Program-made: the position numbers and the translations under genes
In this document: positions 1-7,399 of the stretch, piece after piece
How positions within the stretch are numbered: the stretch's first letter is position 1
How the letters are laid out: each line of letters starts with the position of its first letter
Notes under the pieces: model-generated
Told to the model about the DNA's origin: nothing
Database searches by the model: none
The model's input: the letters and a program-made list of their open reading frames with translations, nothing else
NCBI GenBank assembly: GCA_051880395.1
Contig: JBJENW010000048.1
Location: 1-23,604, forward strand
Reading direction: 5' to 3'
DNA: 23,604 nucleotides
Source of the DNA: JBJENW01 sp051880395
GTDB taxonomy: Bacteria; Bacillota; Clostridia; Lachnospirales; Lachnospiraceae

Positions 1-661
1 TAGCTTCGCTTCCTCTTACAAGCTGTTCCACCGTATTTGCCACTTTTTCCATACTGTAAGCAAGTTTTTCCGTTATTTCAGATAAATTATTTGCACGTTC
101 ATTTGACGCTTCTACTTGATCGTTCACTTCGTTTACGGAATACATGATTTTTGTGGATTCTTCTTTCAATTGTTTGATCACTTTCTGCAGTTGTTCTATA
201 AAACCGTTGATTCCAAATACAAGCTGTCCAATCTCATCCACTGATTTCGTTCGGATTCGTTCTGTCAGATCCCCATGGCTCTGTTGTATTTTTTCCACAA
301 TTGTTGTCAATTGCCTGCTTGCATCTTTCGCCGGATTCGCGATTGTTCTCTTTACTGCGATTACGCAGATTACCATAAAAATCAAAATCGCGATAATCAA
401 AATCACATCAAAAACTTCCGTCCCAGATACCCTGATATCACTTCTTTGTACCACATACTCATACGCCTTCAGCGTTTCCTGAATCTGATCTGCATCCCCT
501 GTCTGAATGATCTGATTATACTCTTCAAACGTTTGTGCCATCTGCTTGTTGTATTTTTCCACATTTTTCAGTGCAGCTAAATTCAACAGGCAGATCAACA
601 CCAACAAAAATCCCAATAGACCTAATAACCCCAACACTTTTTTTCCAATACTTTTCCTCAT
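1..661 (-). CDS. Methyl-accepting chemotaxis protein, N-terminal part (cut by window edge)
   Basis: Open reading frame running off the left edge: about 220 residues are visible and the C-terminal signalling part is missing. The protein starts MRKSIGKKVLGLLG, with a first membrane helix at about residues 9-30, a short extracytoplasmic segment (about 31-83), a second helix at about 84-103, then a HAMP domain (motif GDLTERI near residue 130) and the start of a long coiled coil. This is the layout of a membrane chemoreceptor that passes a ligand signal to CheA/CheW. The sensing segment is only about 50 residues, too short for a Cache domain, so a small helical sensor is likely. The start is supported by GGAGAGAGG just upstream. 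It lies 53 bp downstream of the glycerol-1-phosphate dehydrogenase-like gene and may be cotranscribed with it. Chemoreceptor identity is confident; the ligand is unknown. Confidence 0.88.
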   Translation of the reverse strand, partial: MRKSIGKKVLGLLGLLGFLLVLICLLNLAALKNVEKYNKQMAQTFEEYNQIIQTGDADQIQETLKAYEYVVQRSDIRVSGTEVFDVILIIAILIFMVICVIAVKRTIANPAKDASRQLTTIVEKIQQSHGDLTERIRTKSVDEIGQLVFGINGFIEQLQKVIKQLKEESTKIMYSVNEVNDQVEASNERANNLSEITEKLAYSMEKVANTVEQLVRGSEA

Positions 662-714
662 AGTGTCCTCTCTCCTCCATGGTAGATGCGTAAAACTGCA
701 ACGCAGCTCTGATT

Positions 715-1776
715 TTAAGATTCCCCAAATACTTTCTTTAGCACTTCATCCTCTCGTAAGATCTGTTTTGCCAGTTTGCGATACTTTTCTTCATGCAGAT
801 ACGTATGGCGATATGGCTTTATACTTGGAGCCAAATCAATCGCAGCCTCATAATCGCTACGTTTTAACCCCAATGTTCCCACATAATCCCAGAATCCCGT
901 GTCTGTAAAGATCGTATTTACCCGCACATAGCGATGATCCTGTACCCGGCTCATCAGATAGGTCGCAATTCCGACCTGAATGCCATGCAGCTGTGGACGC
1001 TCCAGCAATTTATCCAATGCATGGGAGATCAAATGCTCACTGCCACTGGTCGGTGCACTGCTGCCCGCAATTTCATTTGCAATTCCACTCATAGCCAGCG
1101 AATCCACCAATTCCTTCAAAAAAAGATCATCATGAATCGTCTCAAACGGCGTCCGCACAAAACTATTCACGGCTTTTTTTGCGATCATCATTGCAAAATC
1201 GTCTAAGACCGTATATCCATTTGCATCTTCATACACCCAGTCATACAGTGCTGTGATCTTAGATACGAGATCCCCGATGCCGGAATATAAAAATTTTTCC
1301 GGTGCACTTTTTATGATATCCGTATCTACAATGATTCCGTACGCCAGACGGGCCGGGACCGTGGTCCGTTTCCCATCCACAAGCAGTGATGCACTCGCAC
1401 TGGAAAATCCATCACTCGACGCCGACGTCGGGACACTGATAAACGGCAGTCTTCTCAAATATGCAGCATATTTTGCCACATCAATTACTTTTCCTCCTCC
1501 AATTCCCACGATCGTCTGTGCTTTTGGGGAAATGGAAAATGCAAGCGCTATGATATCCTCGATTTTTGTTGAATCGATTTCCCGATATTCCAAAACCTGC
1601 ACACCGGCTTCCTTTAATGATGCCATCACTTCCGTTCCAAACAGATCGATCAGATCGTTTCCAAAATAGATCACTGCATTCTCTAACTGATTTGTCTTTA
1701 AAAATGTCCCCAGCTGTTTCAGTGTACCTGCTCCCACTTTCAAAATACTCGGGATTGCTATATGACTTGTGCCCAT
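715..1776 (-). CDS. Glycerol-1-phosphate dehydrogenase-like iron-containing alcohol dehydrogenase family protein
   Basis: The protein has 353 residues. The N-terminal Rossmann-type half contains the nucleotide-binding GGGKVID motif (residues 93-99) and the conserved PTSASSDGFSS stretch (about 116-126). The C-terminal helical half carries the probable metal ligands Asp169 (GIGD), His248 (SEH) and His264 (LHG), the Asp-His-His set of glycerol and glycerol-1-phosphate dehydrogenases. The closest known relatives are the sn-glycerol-1-phosphate dehydrogenases (archaeal EgsA, bacterial AraM), which reduce dihydroxyacetone phosphate with NAD(P)H. It is somewhat shorter than AraM (about 390 residues). 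An AGAGG site lies 6 bases before the ATG. The neighbours (YhfC-like protein, chemoreceptors) give no pathway clue. Family assignment is firm; the substrate is inferred and could be another polyol phosphate. Confidence 0.8.
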   Translation of the reverse strand: MGTSHIAIPSILKVGAGTLKQLGTFLKTNQLENAVIYFGNDLIDLFGTEVMASLKEAGVQVLEYREIDSTKIEDIIALAFSISPKAQTIVGIGGGKVIDVAKYAAYLRRLPFISVPTSASSDGFSSASASLLVDGKRTTVPARLAYGIIVDTDIIKSAPEKFLYSGIGDLVSKITALYDWVYEDANGYTVLDDFAMMIAKKAVNSFVRTPFETIHDDLFLKELVDSLAMSGIANEIAGSSAPTSGSEHLISHALDKLLERPQLHGIQVGIATYLMSRVQDHRYVRVNTIFTDTGFWDYVGTLGLKRSDYEAAIDLAPSIKPYRHTYLHEEKYRKLAKQILREDEVLKKVFGES

Positions 1777-1849
1777 ATGAACCTCTTTTCCGTGCGGACC
1801 GATTTTGCTGCATTACATTCTGCCGCTTTCCGCACTATGTATCTATTCT

Positions 1850-2602
1850 TTATTTTTTCTTTTTCTTTTTTACCACAGGGGATGCTTTTTCCTCATCCAT
1901 ACGCTTTTTTTCACGGCTGAGTGCCGCCGCAAGAACACAGAACCCATATATTCCTGTAAACAGCGCTGTAAAAACGGACTCCACTTGAAGCACATTCGAA
2001 AGAACCGCCGCTCCCATATTTAATCCGATGTGTAACAGCATCACAAGGATCAGATTCTTTTTCCACTCATTTGTCCGCAGACCATACCACAAAAGCATTG
2101 ATACCCCTACCTGAAATGCAATGGAAAAAATCCGTTCCGCACCGCCCAGCAAAACAGTTCCACCGTTTGCTTGTGCCGCTGTGTCCGCTCCCTGTGCCAA
2201 TGCGATCATCGTTGCTTCATCTGCCAATCCTACCAAAAGAACTGCTTCCAAGCCGCCCTGACCAAGGCCGAACGCCATTCCGTCCCAGGCATCCTCCTGT
2301 TTTTTTGCACTCAGTTTCAAAAACAGATATCGCACTGCCTCCACGATCAGTGCGCTGCATACACCGTACAAACAGGCGCTGACTGCCGTATTTTCCTTTA
2401 AGAGACCAACCGCTCCAAACATTGTTGTAATCGGGAACAGTACCACCTGCCCCACCAGAAACGAGGCCATTCCGAATAAGAACGGACGCATCGGCGCACA
2501 TCCTTTTTTTGTCATTACCATTGTTCCGATGATCGGTATCCCGAAACAGATCACCACATTGATAAGTAAACAAATTTCCTGTAAAATTAATGTCGTATTC
2601 AT
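1850..2602 (-). CDS. YhfC-family putative intramembrane endopeptidase
   Basis: A 250-residue polytopic membrane protein with about seven hydrophobic segments and a lysine-rich tail. It shows the motif set of the YhfC family, related to the CPBP/Abi glutamic intramembrane protease group: EAVRY at residues 88-92, GLGQGGLEA at 112-120, GGAERIFS at 153-160 and LLHIGLN at 189-195. The conserved Glu88, Glu119, Glu156 and His191 are candidate catalytic residues in the membrane. The family's substrates are not established, and catalytic activity here is inference from motifs. The start is supported by AAAGGAGAAG upstream of the ATG, and a SigA-like promoter lies just before it, so this gene probably starts its own transcript. 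The glycerol-1-phosphate dehydrogenase-like gene follows after 73 bp with no visible terminator, so the two may be cotranscribed. Confidence 0.75.
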   Translation of the reverse strand: MNTTLILQEICLLINVVICFGIPIIGTMVMTKKGCAPMRPFLFGMASFLVGQVVLFPITTMFGAVGLLKENTAVSACLYGVCSALIVEAVRYLFLKLSAKKQEDAWDGMAFGLGQGGLEAVLLVGLADEATMIALAQGADTAAQANGGTVLLGGAERIFSIAFQVGVSMLLWYGLRTNEWKKNLILVMLLHIGLNMGAAVLSNVLQVESVFTALFTGIYGFCVLAAALSREKKRMDEEKASPVVKKKKKK

Positions 2603-2633
2603 TGTTCTTCTCCTTTTCCTTCAGTTCCTTTTT

Positions 2634-2663
2634 ATTATATACTGAAATCGAAAAAAAGAGCAA
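2634..2663 (-). promoter_or_regulatory. Predicted SigA promoter before the YhfC-like gene
   Basis: On the minus strand TTGCTC and a perfect TATAAT are separated by 18 bases, about 30 bases upstream of the ATG at 2602. The -10 is excellent, the -35 fair. Confidence 0.5.
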
Positions 2664-2678
2664 CCTTATCCAACATTT

Positions 2679-4715
2679 TTATAAATGAAATTTCTGGGTC
2701 GCAGTGTTCAGTTCTTCCGCTAACTGCGCCAGATTTTCCGATGTTGCACTGACATCCACCATAGCCGATGTACATCCACTGATATTTCCCTGAATTTCTG
2801 TTGTTTTTTCCAGAGAATCATTGGTTGTAAGTTCCACATGACTGATCGCTGTATTTGCTTCTGTGACTACCTGACGGATTTCGCTTACCATATTCAGGAT
2901 CATCTGAGACATTGCATCCATCTGATCGGAATCCTCATAATAATTCTGCCCGGTCTCCTGATATTGATCCATCTGTGGTTTGATTCTCTCATCAATAAAA
3001 TTTAATAACGCCTGTCCATTTTCTGATAATTCTGCAAATGCACTTTGCACCTTCTCAATGGTTGTCTGAATCGAATCAATACTCTTTCCTGTCTCCTCTG
3101 CCAGCTTTCCAACCTGATCTGCGACTACTGCAAAACCTTTTCCCATCTCTCCTGCTCTAGCCGCTTCAATCGATGCATTCAAAGACAACAGATTGATCTC
3201 GCTTGAAATATCCGCGATCACATTTGCCATGGTCCGAATCTCTTCCACCACTTTTCCAGCCTCGATGCTATTTCGAATCTTTCTTTCCTGCTCTTCATAA
3301 ATTTGATTGCTTTCCCTGATCGCTTTTTGAGCTTCTTCTTGTACCACCAACGCTTTTTTCCTGCATTCAGCAGAGTGCTCACTCTGCGAGGACGCCTTTT
3401 CTTCCAACTGCTGAATGTTATCATTAATTTTCTGCATATATGTATTCACATTCTGCACAGAATCCAGGTTTTCTTTACTTCCAGAGACTACTTCTTTTGT
3501 GGAAGAATCAATCTCCTCAATACGTGATGTGATTTCTTCGGTTGTCGCATACAATTCTTCTCCTGACGCACTGACATTCGACGCATTGTCCACAATTATG
3601 AGCATAGAATCTTTCATATTCTCTGCCGCCTGATTCAGATGTTCACAAGTTTCGCCAAATTCATCTTTTCGCGTAATCTTAATCTGATATCCTAAATTTC
3701 CATCTGCAAGTTCTTTTGCAAATTTCTGCATCTGCAATAAAGGCTTTCGGATTCTGTTCGCAATAAAAACAGCGACAACCGTTCCTAAAATCATTGCAAA
3801 AATCATGATTCCGATCATAAAATTTCGCAATGACTGTAAATCCTGCAGCGCTTCTTTTTCCTGGTATACCATTGCCAGTGACCATGTTGTTCCTTCTACC
3901 GGAGTATACGCACAAATATAGTTTTCCCCTTCATAAAAATACTCGGATACGCCGGTTTTCCCAGCCATCATGGCTTTCTGAACATCAATATATTTTTTGT
4001 ATTCGGCATTATTTGCATACGTTTCCACATCATTTTGCCCATCTTGTACTTTTTGGATATCCCGATCCGCAATTCGTTTTCCTGTTTCATCGATCAAATA
4101 TGCATATCCGTTTTTTCCCGCCTCGATTTTTTGAACGATCGCATTAAAATCCTCCGCTGTACTGACACCACCAAGAACACCTACGATTTCATCTTGATTG
4201 TTTCGAATCGCCGCCGTTGTGACCATGATCAACTTCTGATCCGACTCACTAAACAATGGCGTCGTTGTGTAAGAATCTCCTTTTAAAGAAATCTGAAAGT
4301 TTTGCTTATCTCCGATATTAAACACATCTTTTCCTGGCAAATGCGTATCTCCATTTGCATCAGACACCTGAATGCGCTCATAACCCAATCGCTCTGTTTC
4401 CGATACAATAACCGGCTCCTGCTCTTTCCAATCCATACCAAAAATAGATTCCCGTCTTGCAAGGGTTTCAATCTGCGTCTTTTTTTCATTCAAATGATCT
4501 GTTAAAAGTTCCGCATTCTCTTTCACACGGCTCTGTAAAGATTCCTCTGTGTTTTGTCGAATGATCCCTCTGCTCTTGCTGTACGAAAAAAAGATTAAAA
4601 TTCCACAGACAAACAACAGCAATACTGCCAATTGAATGATCAGCTGCACACCGATACTATGAATTCCCATACTGTTTTTTGTAGCCGCCTTGCTTTTCTT
4701 TGTTTTCTTATTCAC
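2679..4715 (-). CDS. Methyl-accepting chemotaxis protein with dCache-like sensor
   Basis: A full-length chemoreceptor of 678 residues. It has a charged N-terminal tail, a membrane helix at about 23-46, a large extracytoplasmic sensor at about 50-290 and a second helix at about 299-320. The sensor shows dCache-type features: KNGYAYLIDETGKRIA near 201-216 and TTWSLAMVYQ near 276-285. A HAMP domain follows (about 320-375), then a long signalling coiled coil. The highly conserved hairpin tip is at about 503-545 (ISSEINLLSLNASIEAARAG, then FAVVADQVGKLA), which binds CheW/CheA. The start codon is GTG, supported by GGAGGGG a few bases upstream. dCache receptors often sense amino acids or organic acids; the ligand here cannot be read from sequence. 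A single-gene unit is likely, since the YhfC-like gene downstream has its own promoter. No flagellar genes are nearby. Confidence 0.92.
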   Translation of the reverse strand: MNKKTKKSKAATKNSMGIHSIGVQLIIQLAVLLLFVCGILIFFSYSKSRGIIRQNTEESLQSRVKENAELLTDHLNEKKTQIETLARRESIFGMDWKEQEPVIVSETERLGYERIQVSDANGDTHLPGKDVFNIGDKQNFQISLKGDSYTTTPLFSESDQKLIMVTTAAIRNNQDEIVGVLGGVSTAEDFNAIVQKIEAGKNGYAYLIDETGKRIADRDIQKVQDGQNDVETYANNAEYKKYIDVQKAMMAGKTGVSEYFYEGENYICAYTPVEGTTWSLAMVYQEKEALQDLQSLRNFMIGIMIFAMILGTVVAVFIANRIRKPLLQMQKFAKELADGNLGYQIKITRKDEFGETCEHLNQAAENMKDSMLIIVDNASNVSASGEELYATTEEITSRIEEIDSSTKEVVSGSKENLDSVQNVNTYMQKINDNIQQLEEKASSQSEHSAECRKKALVVQEEAQKAIRESNQIYEEQERKIRNSIEAGKVVEEIRTMANVIADISSEINLLSLNASIEAARAGEMGKGFAVVADQVGKLAEETGKSIDSIQTTIEKVQSAFAELSENGQALLNFIDERIKPQMDQYQETGQNYYEDSDQMDAMSQMILNMVSEIRQVVTEANTAISHVELTTNDSLEKTTEIQGNISGCTSAMVDVSATSENLAQLAEELNTATQKFHL

Positions 4716-4744
4716 ACAATCCCCTCCGAACTAAATAATCTTTT

Positions 4745-4773
4745 ATTCTATATTTCGACCATTTTTATAGAAT
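4745..4773. repeat. 8-bp inverted repeat upstream of the chemoreceptor
   Basis: ATTCTATA and TATAGAAT are separated by 13 bases and lie 30 bases upstream of the GTG start at 4715. Its position suggests an operator or overlap with the promoter -10 region, but I cannot assign a regulator, and AT-rich dyads of this size can occur by chance. Confidence 0.3.
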
Positions 4774-4790
4774 TTGTTATACAGAGCAGC

Positions 4791-4832
4791 AAAAAAAGCT
4801 GTGAATGAAAACAACATTCACAGCTTTTTTTT
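4791..4832 (-). terminator. Rho-independent terminator of ldh
   Basis: A 10-bp perfect stem (GCTGTGAATG / CATTCACAGC) with a 7-base loop is flanked by an A-run on one side and a T-run on the other, so it can work in both directions. On the minus strand it overlaps the ldh stop codon. Confidence 0.85.
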
Positions 4833-5787
4833 ATAAATCCAAATCTGCAATAATTTCTTTTAATGTGTCTGCCGATGCATGCAGCTTCGCTGTTTCTTCC
4901 TCGCTTAAAGAAATCGGTACCCTTGTCTGCACGCCCTGTTTTCCGACAATCGCTGGTAAACTCAGCACCACATCATTGATTCCATAATCCCCCTCGATCA
5001 GACTCGAAACTGGAAGAATCGATTTTTCATCCCGAATGATCGCTTCACAGATTCTGCGAACCGCCATCGCAATGCCATAATAAGTTGCATTCTTTTTCGA
5101 AATAATCTCATACGCGCTGTTTTTCACGCGTTCTGCGATGGATTCCATCGATTCTTCATGTTCAAAATGTCCTCTCATTTCACAAAATTGATCCAACGGC
5201 ACTCCGGAAACATTCACACTGCTCCATGCCGCGATCTCACTGTCCCCATGCTCTCCGATGATAAAAGCATGTACACTCCGGCTATCCACATTCAAATGTT
5301 CTCCCAATTCATATTTTAATCTTCCTGTGTCAAGAACCGTACCCGATCCAATGACCCTCTCTTTCGGAAAGCCGCTGAGTTTCAAAGCCGTATACGTCAA
5401 AATATCCACCGGATTCGATACGATCAAGAGAATACCGCCACATTCCTGCTTTTTGATCTCCGGAATGATCGATTTAAAAATATTGACATTTTTATGCACC
5501 AGATCTAACCGCGTCTCGCCTTCCTTTTGTGCAGCACCGGCTGTCACAATGATAATTCCGGCATCTTTGATATCTTCATACGTTCCGGCATAGATCTTCA
5601 TCGGTCTTGCAAACGGAACGCCATGGCTGATATCCATTGCTTCCCCTTCTGCACGCTGCTTATTTGCATCGATCAGAACCAACTCCGAAAACAGACCACT
5701 CTGCATCAATGCAAATGCCGATGCAGATCCGACAAATCCACAGCCGATCATAGCTGCTTTTCTTTGATTTACCACTACTTGTGACAT
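4831..5787 (-). CDS. ldh: L-lactate dehydrogenase
   Basis: A 318-residue NAD-dependent L-lactate dehydrogenase that reduces pyruvate to L-lactate in the cytoplasm and regenerates NAD+ during fermentation. Visible landmarks are GCGFVG (residues 15-20) for NAD binding, Asp40 for the ribose, Gln87 in AAQKEGETR (the residue that selects pyruvate over oxaloacetate), Arg93 on the mobile loop, Asn125 in VSNPVD, Arg156 in DTGRL and catalytic His180 in IIGEHGDSE. By eye alignment, the arginine at conventional position 173 (fructose-1,6-bisphosphate site) is Lys158 here, while the site's histidine (conventional 188) is present as His173, so allosteric activation may be altered. The ATG has GCGAGGAA upstream. 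It is a monocistronic unit with its own terminator. Identity is very secure. Confidence 0.95.
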   Translation of the reverse strand: MSQVVVNQRKAAMIGCGFVGSASAFALMQSGLFSELVLIDANKQRAEGEAMDISHGVPFARPMKIYAGTYEDIKDAGIIIVTAGAAQKEGETRLDLVHKNVNIFKSIIPEIKKQECGGILLIVSNPVDILTYTALKLSGFPKERVIGSGTVLDTGRLKYELGEHLNVDSRSVHAFIIGEHGDSEIAAWSSVNVSGVPLDQFCEMRGHFEHEESMESIAERVKNSAYEIISKKNATYYGIAMAVRRICEAIIRDEKSILPVSSLIEGDYGINDVVLSLPAIVGKQGVQTRVPISLSEEETAKLHASADTLKEIIADLDL

Positions 5788-5809
5788 AAGATTCCTCGCT
5801 TTCTTTTTT

Positions 5810-5831
5810 TGTTATTACTCTTATCATAACA
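5810..5831. promoter_or_regulatory. Possible ldh promoter (extended -10) inside a short dyad
   Basis: On the minus strand TGT-TATGAT resembles an extended -10 element (5823-5831), without a convincing -35. The same bases form the dyad TGTTAT-N10-ATAACA (5810-5831). Rex sites in Clostridia have a shorter spacer (TTGTTA-N6-TAACAA), so Rex control is not supported by this spacing. Confidence 0.3.
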
Positions 5832-5901
5832 TAGTTTTTCCCAGAATCCCACCTATAAACCTAAAATCAATAAAAATAATCATCAAAATTTATAATTGTC
5901 A

Positions 5902-7272
5902 CTAAATTTCGTTTTTTCCCATGCCTCGGAATTCGTGTCCTGCCATCAACAGTGCTGTCACCATCGCCATGCCATCCGAAATCGGTCCTGCATACAAAAT
6001 ACCGGAAATACCGAAAATTCGAGGTAATAATAAAATCAATGGCAATAAAAAAATAATCTGTCGTGTCAGCGATAAGAAAATTCCGCGATACGGTTTCCCG
6101 ATCGATGTAAAAAAGGAGGATGTGATCGGCTGTAAAAAATTTGCAAACGTAAAGAACAAGAAAATTCGCAGATAGTTTGTTCCAAATTCAAAATATGCTT
6201 CATCTGCTTCTCCAAATAATGCGATCAACGAATGTGGTGCAAGCTGAAATAATGCAAAAAAAGCGATTCCGATCACAGCTCCGGCTTTTGCTGCAAAAAA
6301 ATATGCATCTTTCACACGTTGATAATTTTTAGCTCCATAATTATATCCTTCAATCGGCTGCGCCCCCTGCGAAATACCGATGACGATCGCAAAGAAGATC
6401 TGATTGAGTTTCATTACAATTCCGGCACATGCCAGTGGAATTGTCTGCCCATACTCCGACAAGGCCCCGTAATATGTCAGAGACTGATTCAGCACGATCT
6501 GAACCACTGTCATAGCAAGCTGATTAAAACACGATGCCGTTCCAAGCGACATCACCTGCGTTGTATACCGGACATACGGGCGAAAATGTTTTCCCTGCAG
6601 CGAAACAGTTTTAAAATGGCGAAGATACCCCATTACCAACGCTCCCGACAACATTTGTCCAAAGATCGTTGCCAACGCCGCCCCTTTCATTCCCCAGCCA
6701 AATGCAAGCACAAAAATAGCATCCAAAACTATATTGACCACTGCTCCCGACAAACTGCAGAGCATCGTCATTTTCGGACTCCCATCTGCCCGAATCAAGT
6801 GTCCACCGCCCACCGTCACAAGCAGAAACGGAAAACCGATTGCTGTGATGCGCACATATGCTTCTGCCAGGCTAAGTACTTCATCCGGCGAGCCAAAGAA
6901 CCGTAAAAGTGGCTCCAAAAACGCTTCCGTCACCGCAAATAGAAACAGCCCGCAATTTATCAGCATTGCAATGCTGTTTCCCACATAATATGGGGCATCG
7001 TCTTCTCTCTTTTCCCCCATTGCCAGATTAAAATTCGATGCTCCTCCGATTCCAAACAATAATGCGATCGCTGTACAGATCGTCGCCAGTGGAAACGCGA
7101 CATTCGTTGCCGCATTTCCAAGCGGCCCCACCGTCTGTCCAATAAAAAGCTGATCAACGATATTATATACTGCACTGACCAGCATTGCTACAATACTCGG
7201 AAAAGCAAATTTTCTCATCAATCGACTGATTTTTTCCACCCCAAGTAGGTTTTCTCTTTTCCGTTCTTCCAT
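5902..7272 (-). CDS. MATE family multidrug/cation exporter
   Basis: A 456-residue integral membrane protein with about 12 hydrophobic helices, the normal size for a MATE (multi antimicrobial extrusion) transporter. These export cationic drugs or metabolites in exchange for Na+ or H+. Family features are the N-terminal LMRKFAFPSIVAMLVSAVYN segment followed by IVDQLFIGQTVGPLGNAA, and in the second half GISQGAQPIEGYNYGAKNYQ, typical of the DinF/NorM-like clostridial group. The frame extends 27 codons further upstream, but the ATG at 7272 is chosen because AAGGAGG sits 6 bases before it and the family-like sequence begins right after it. It stands between the hydrogenase-like gene (with its own terminator) and ldh. 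The substrate is unknown. A weak promoter-like TTGACT lies about 60 bases upstream, without a good -10. Confidence 0.92.
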   Translation of the reverse strand: MEERKRENLLGVEKISRLMRKFAFPSIVAMLVSAVYNIVDQLFIGQTVGPLGNAATNVAFPLATICTAIALLFGIGGASNFNLAMGEKREDDAPYYVGNSIAMLINCGLFLFAVTEAFLEPLLRFFGSPDEVLSLAEAYVRITAIGFPFLLVTVGGGHLIRADGSPKMTMLCSLSGAVVNIVLDAIFVLAFGWGMKGAALATIFGQMLSGALVMGYLRHFKTVSLQGKHFRPYVRYTTQVMSLGTASCFNQLAMTVVQIVLNQSLTYYGALSEYGQTIPLACAGIVMKLNQIFFAIVIGISQGAQPIEGYNYGAKNYQRVKDAYFFAAKAGAVIGIAFFALFQLAPHSLIALFGEADEAYFEFGTNYLRIFLFFTFANFLQPITSSFFTSIGKPYRGIFLSLTRQIIFLLPLILLLPRIFGISGILYAGPISDGMAMVTALLMAGHEFRGMGKNEI

Positions 7273-7337
7273 TTTTTCCTCCTTCCCTGTTTTAATGTTC
7301 TCTCCAATGAAAACGAAGTCAAAAAGTGAACACACGC

Positions 7338-7375
7338 AAAAAGAGCCGCGCATTTCAACATACTGCGGCTCTTTT
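7338..7375 (-). terminator. Rho-independent terminator of the hydrogenase-like gene
   Basis: The stem AAAAAGAGCCGC / GCGGCTCTTTT has a 15-base loop and lies 25 bases after the hydrogenase-like stop codon on the minus strand. A-runs and T-runs on both sides make it potentially bidirectional. Confidence 0.8.
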
Positions 7376-7399
7376 CGAAATTTTTATAAAGACATCTGT

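Noticed and set aside
1788..1840. GTGCGGA / TCCGCAC inverted repeat upstream of the glycerol-1-phosphate dehydrogenase-like gene
   Set aside because: Only 7 bases per arm with a loop of about 30 bases and no T-run; too weak to call a terminator or operator.
5810..5831. Rex operator before ldh
   Set aside because: The dyad spacing (TGTTAT-N10-ATAACA) does not match the usual Rex site, so it is listed only as a weak dyad.
6319..6906. 195-codon plus-strand open frame
   Set aside because: Antisense shadow of the MATE gene; basic, repetitive composition and no recognisable domain.
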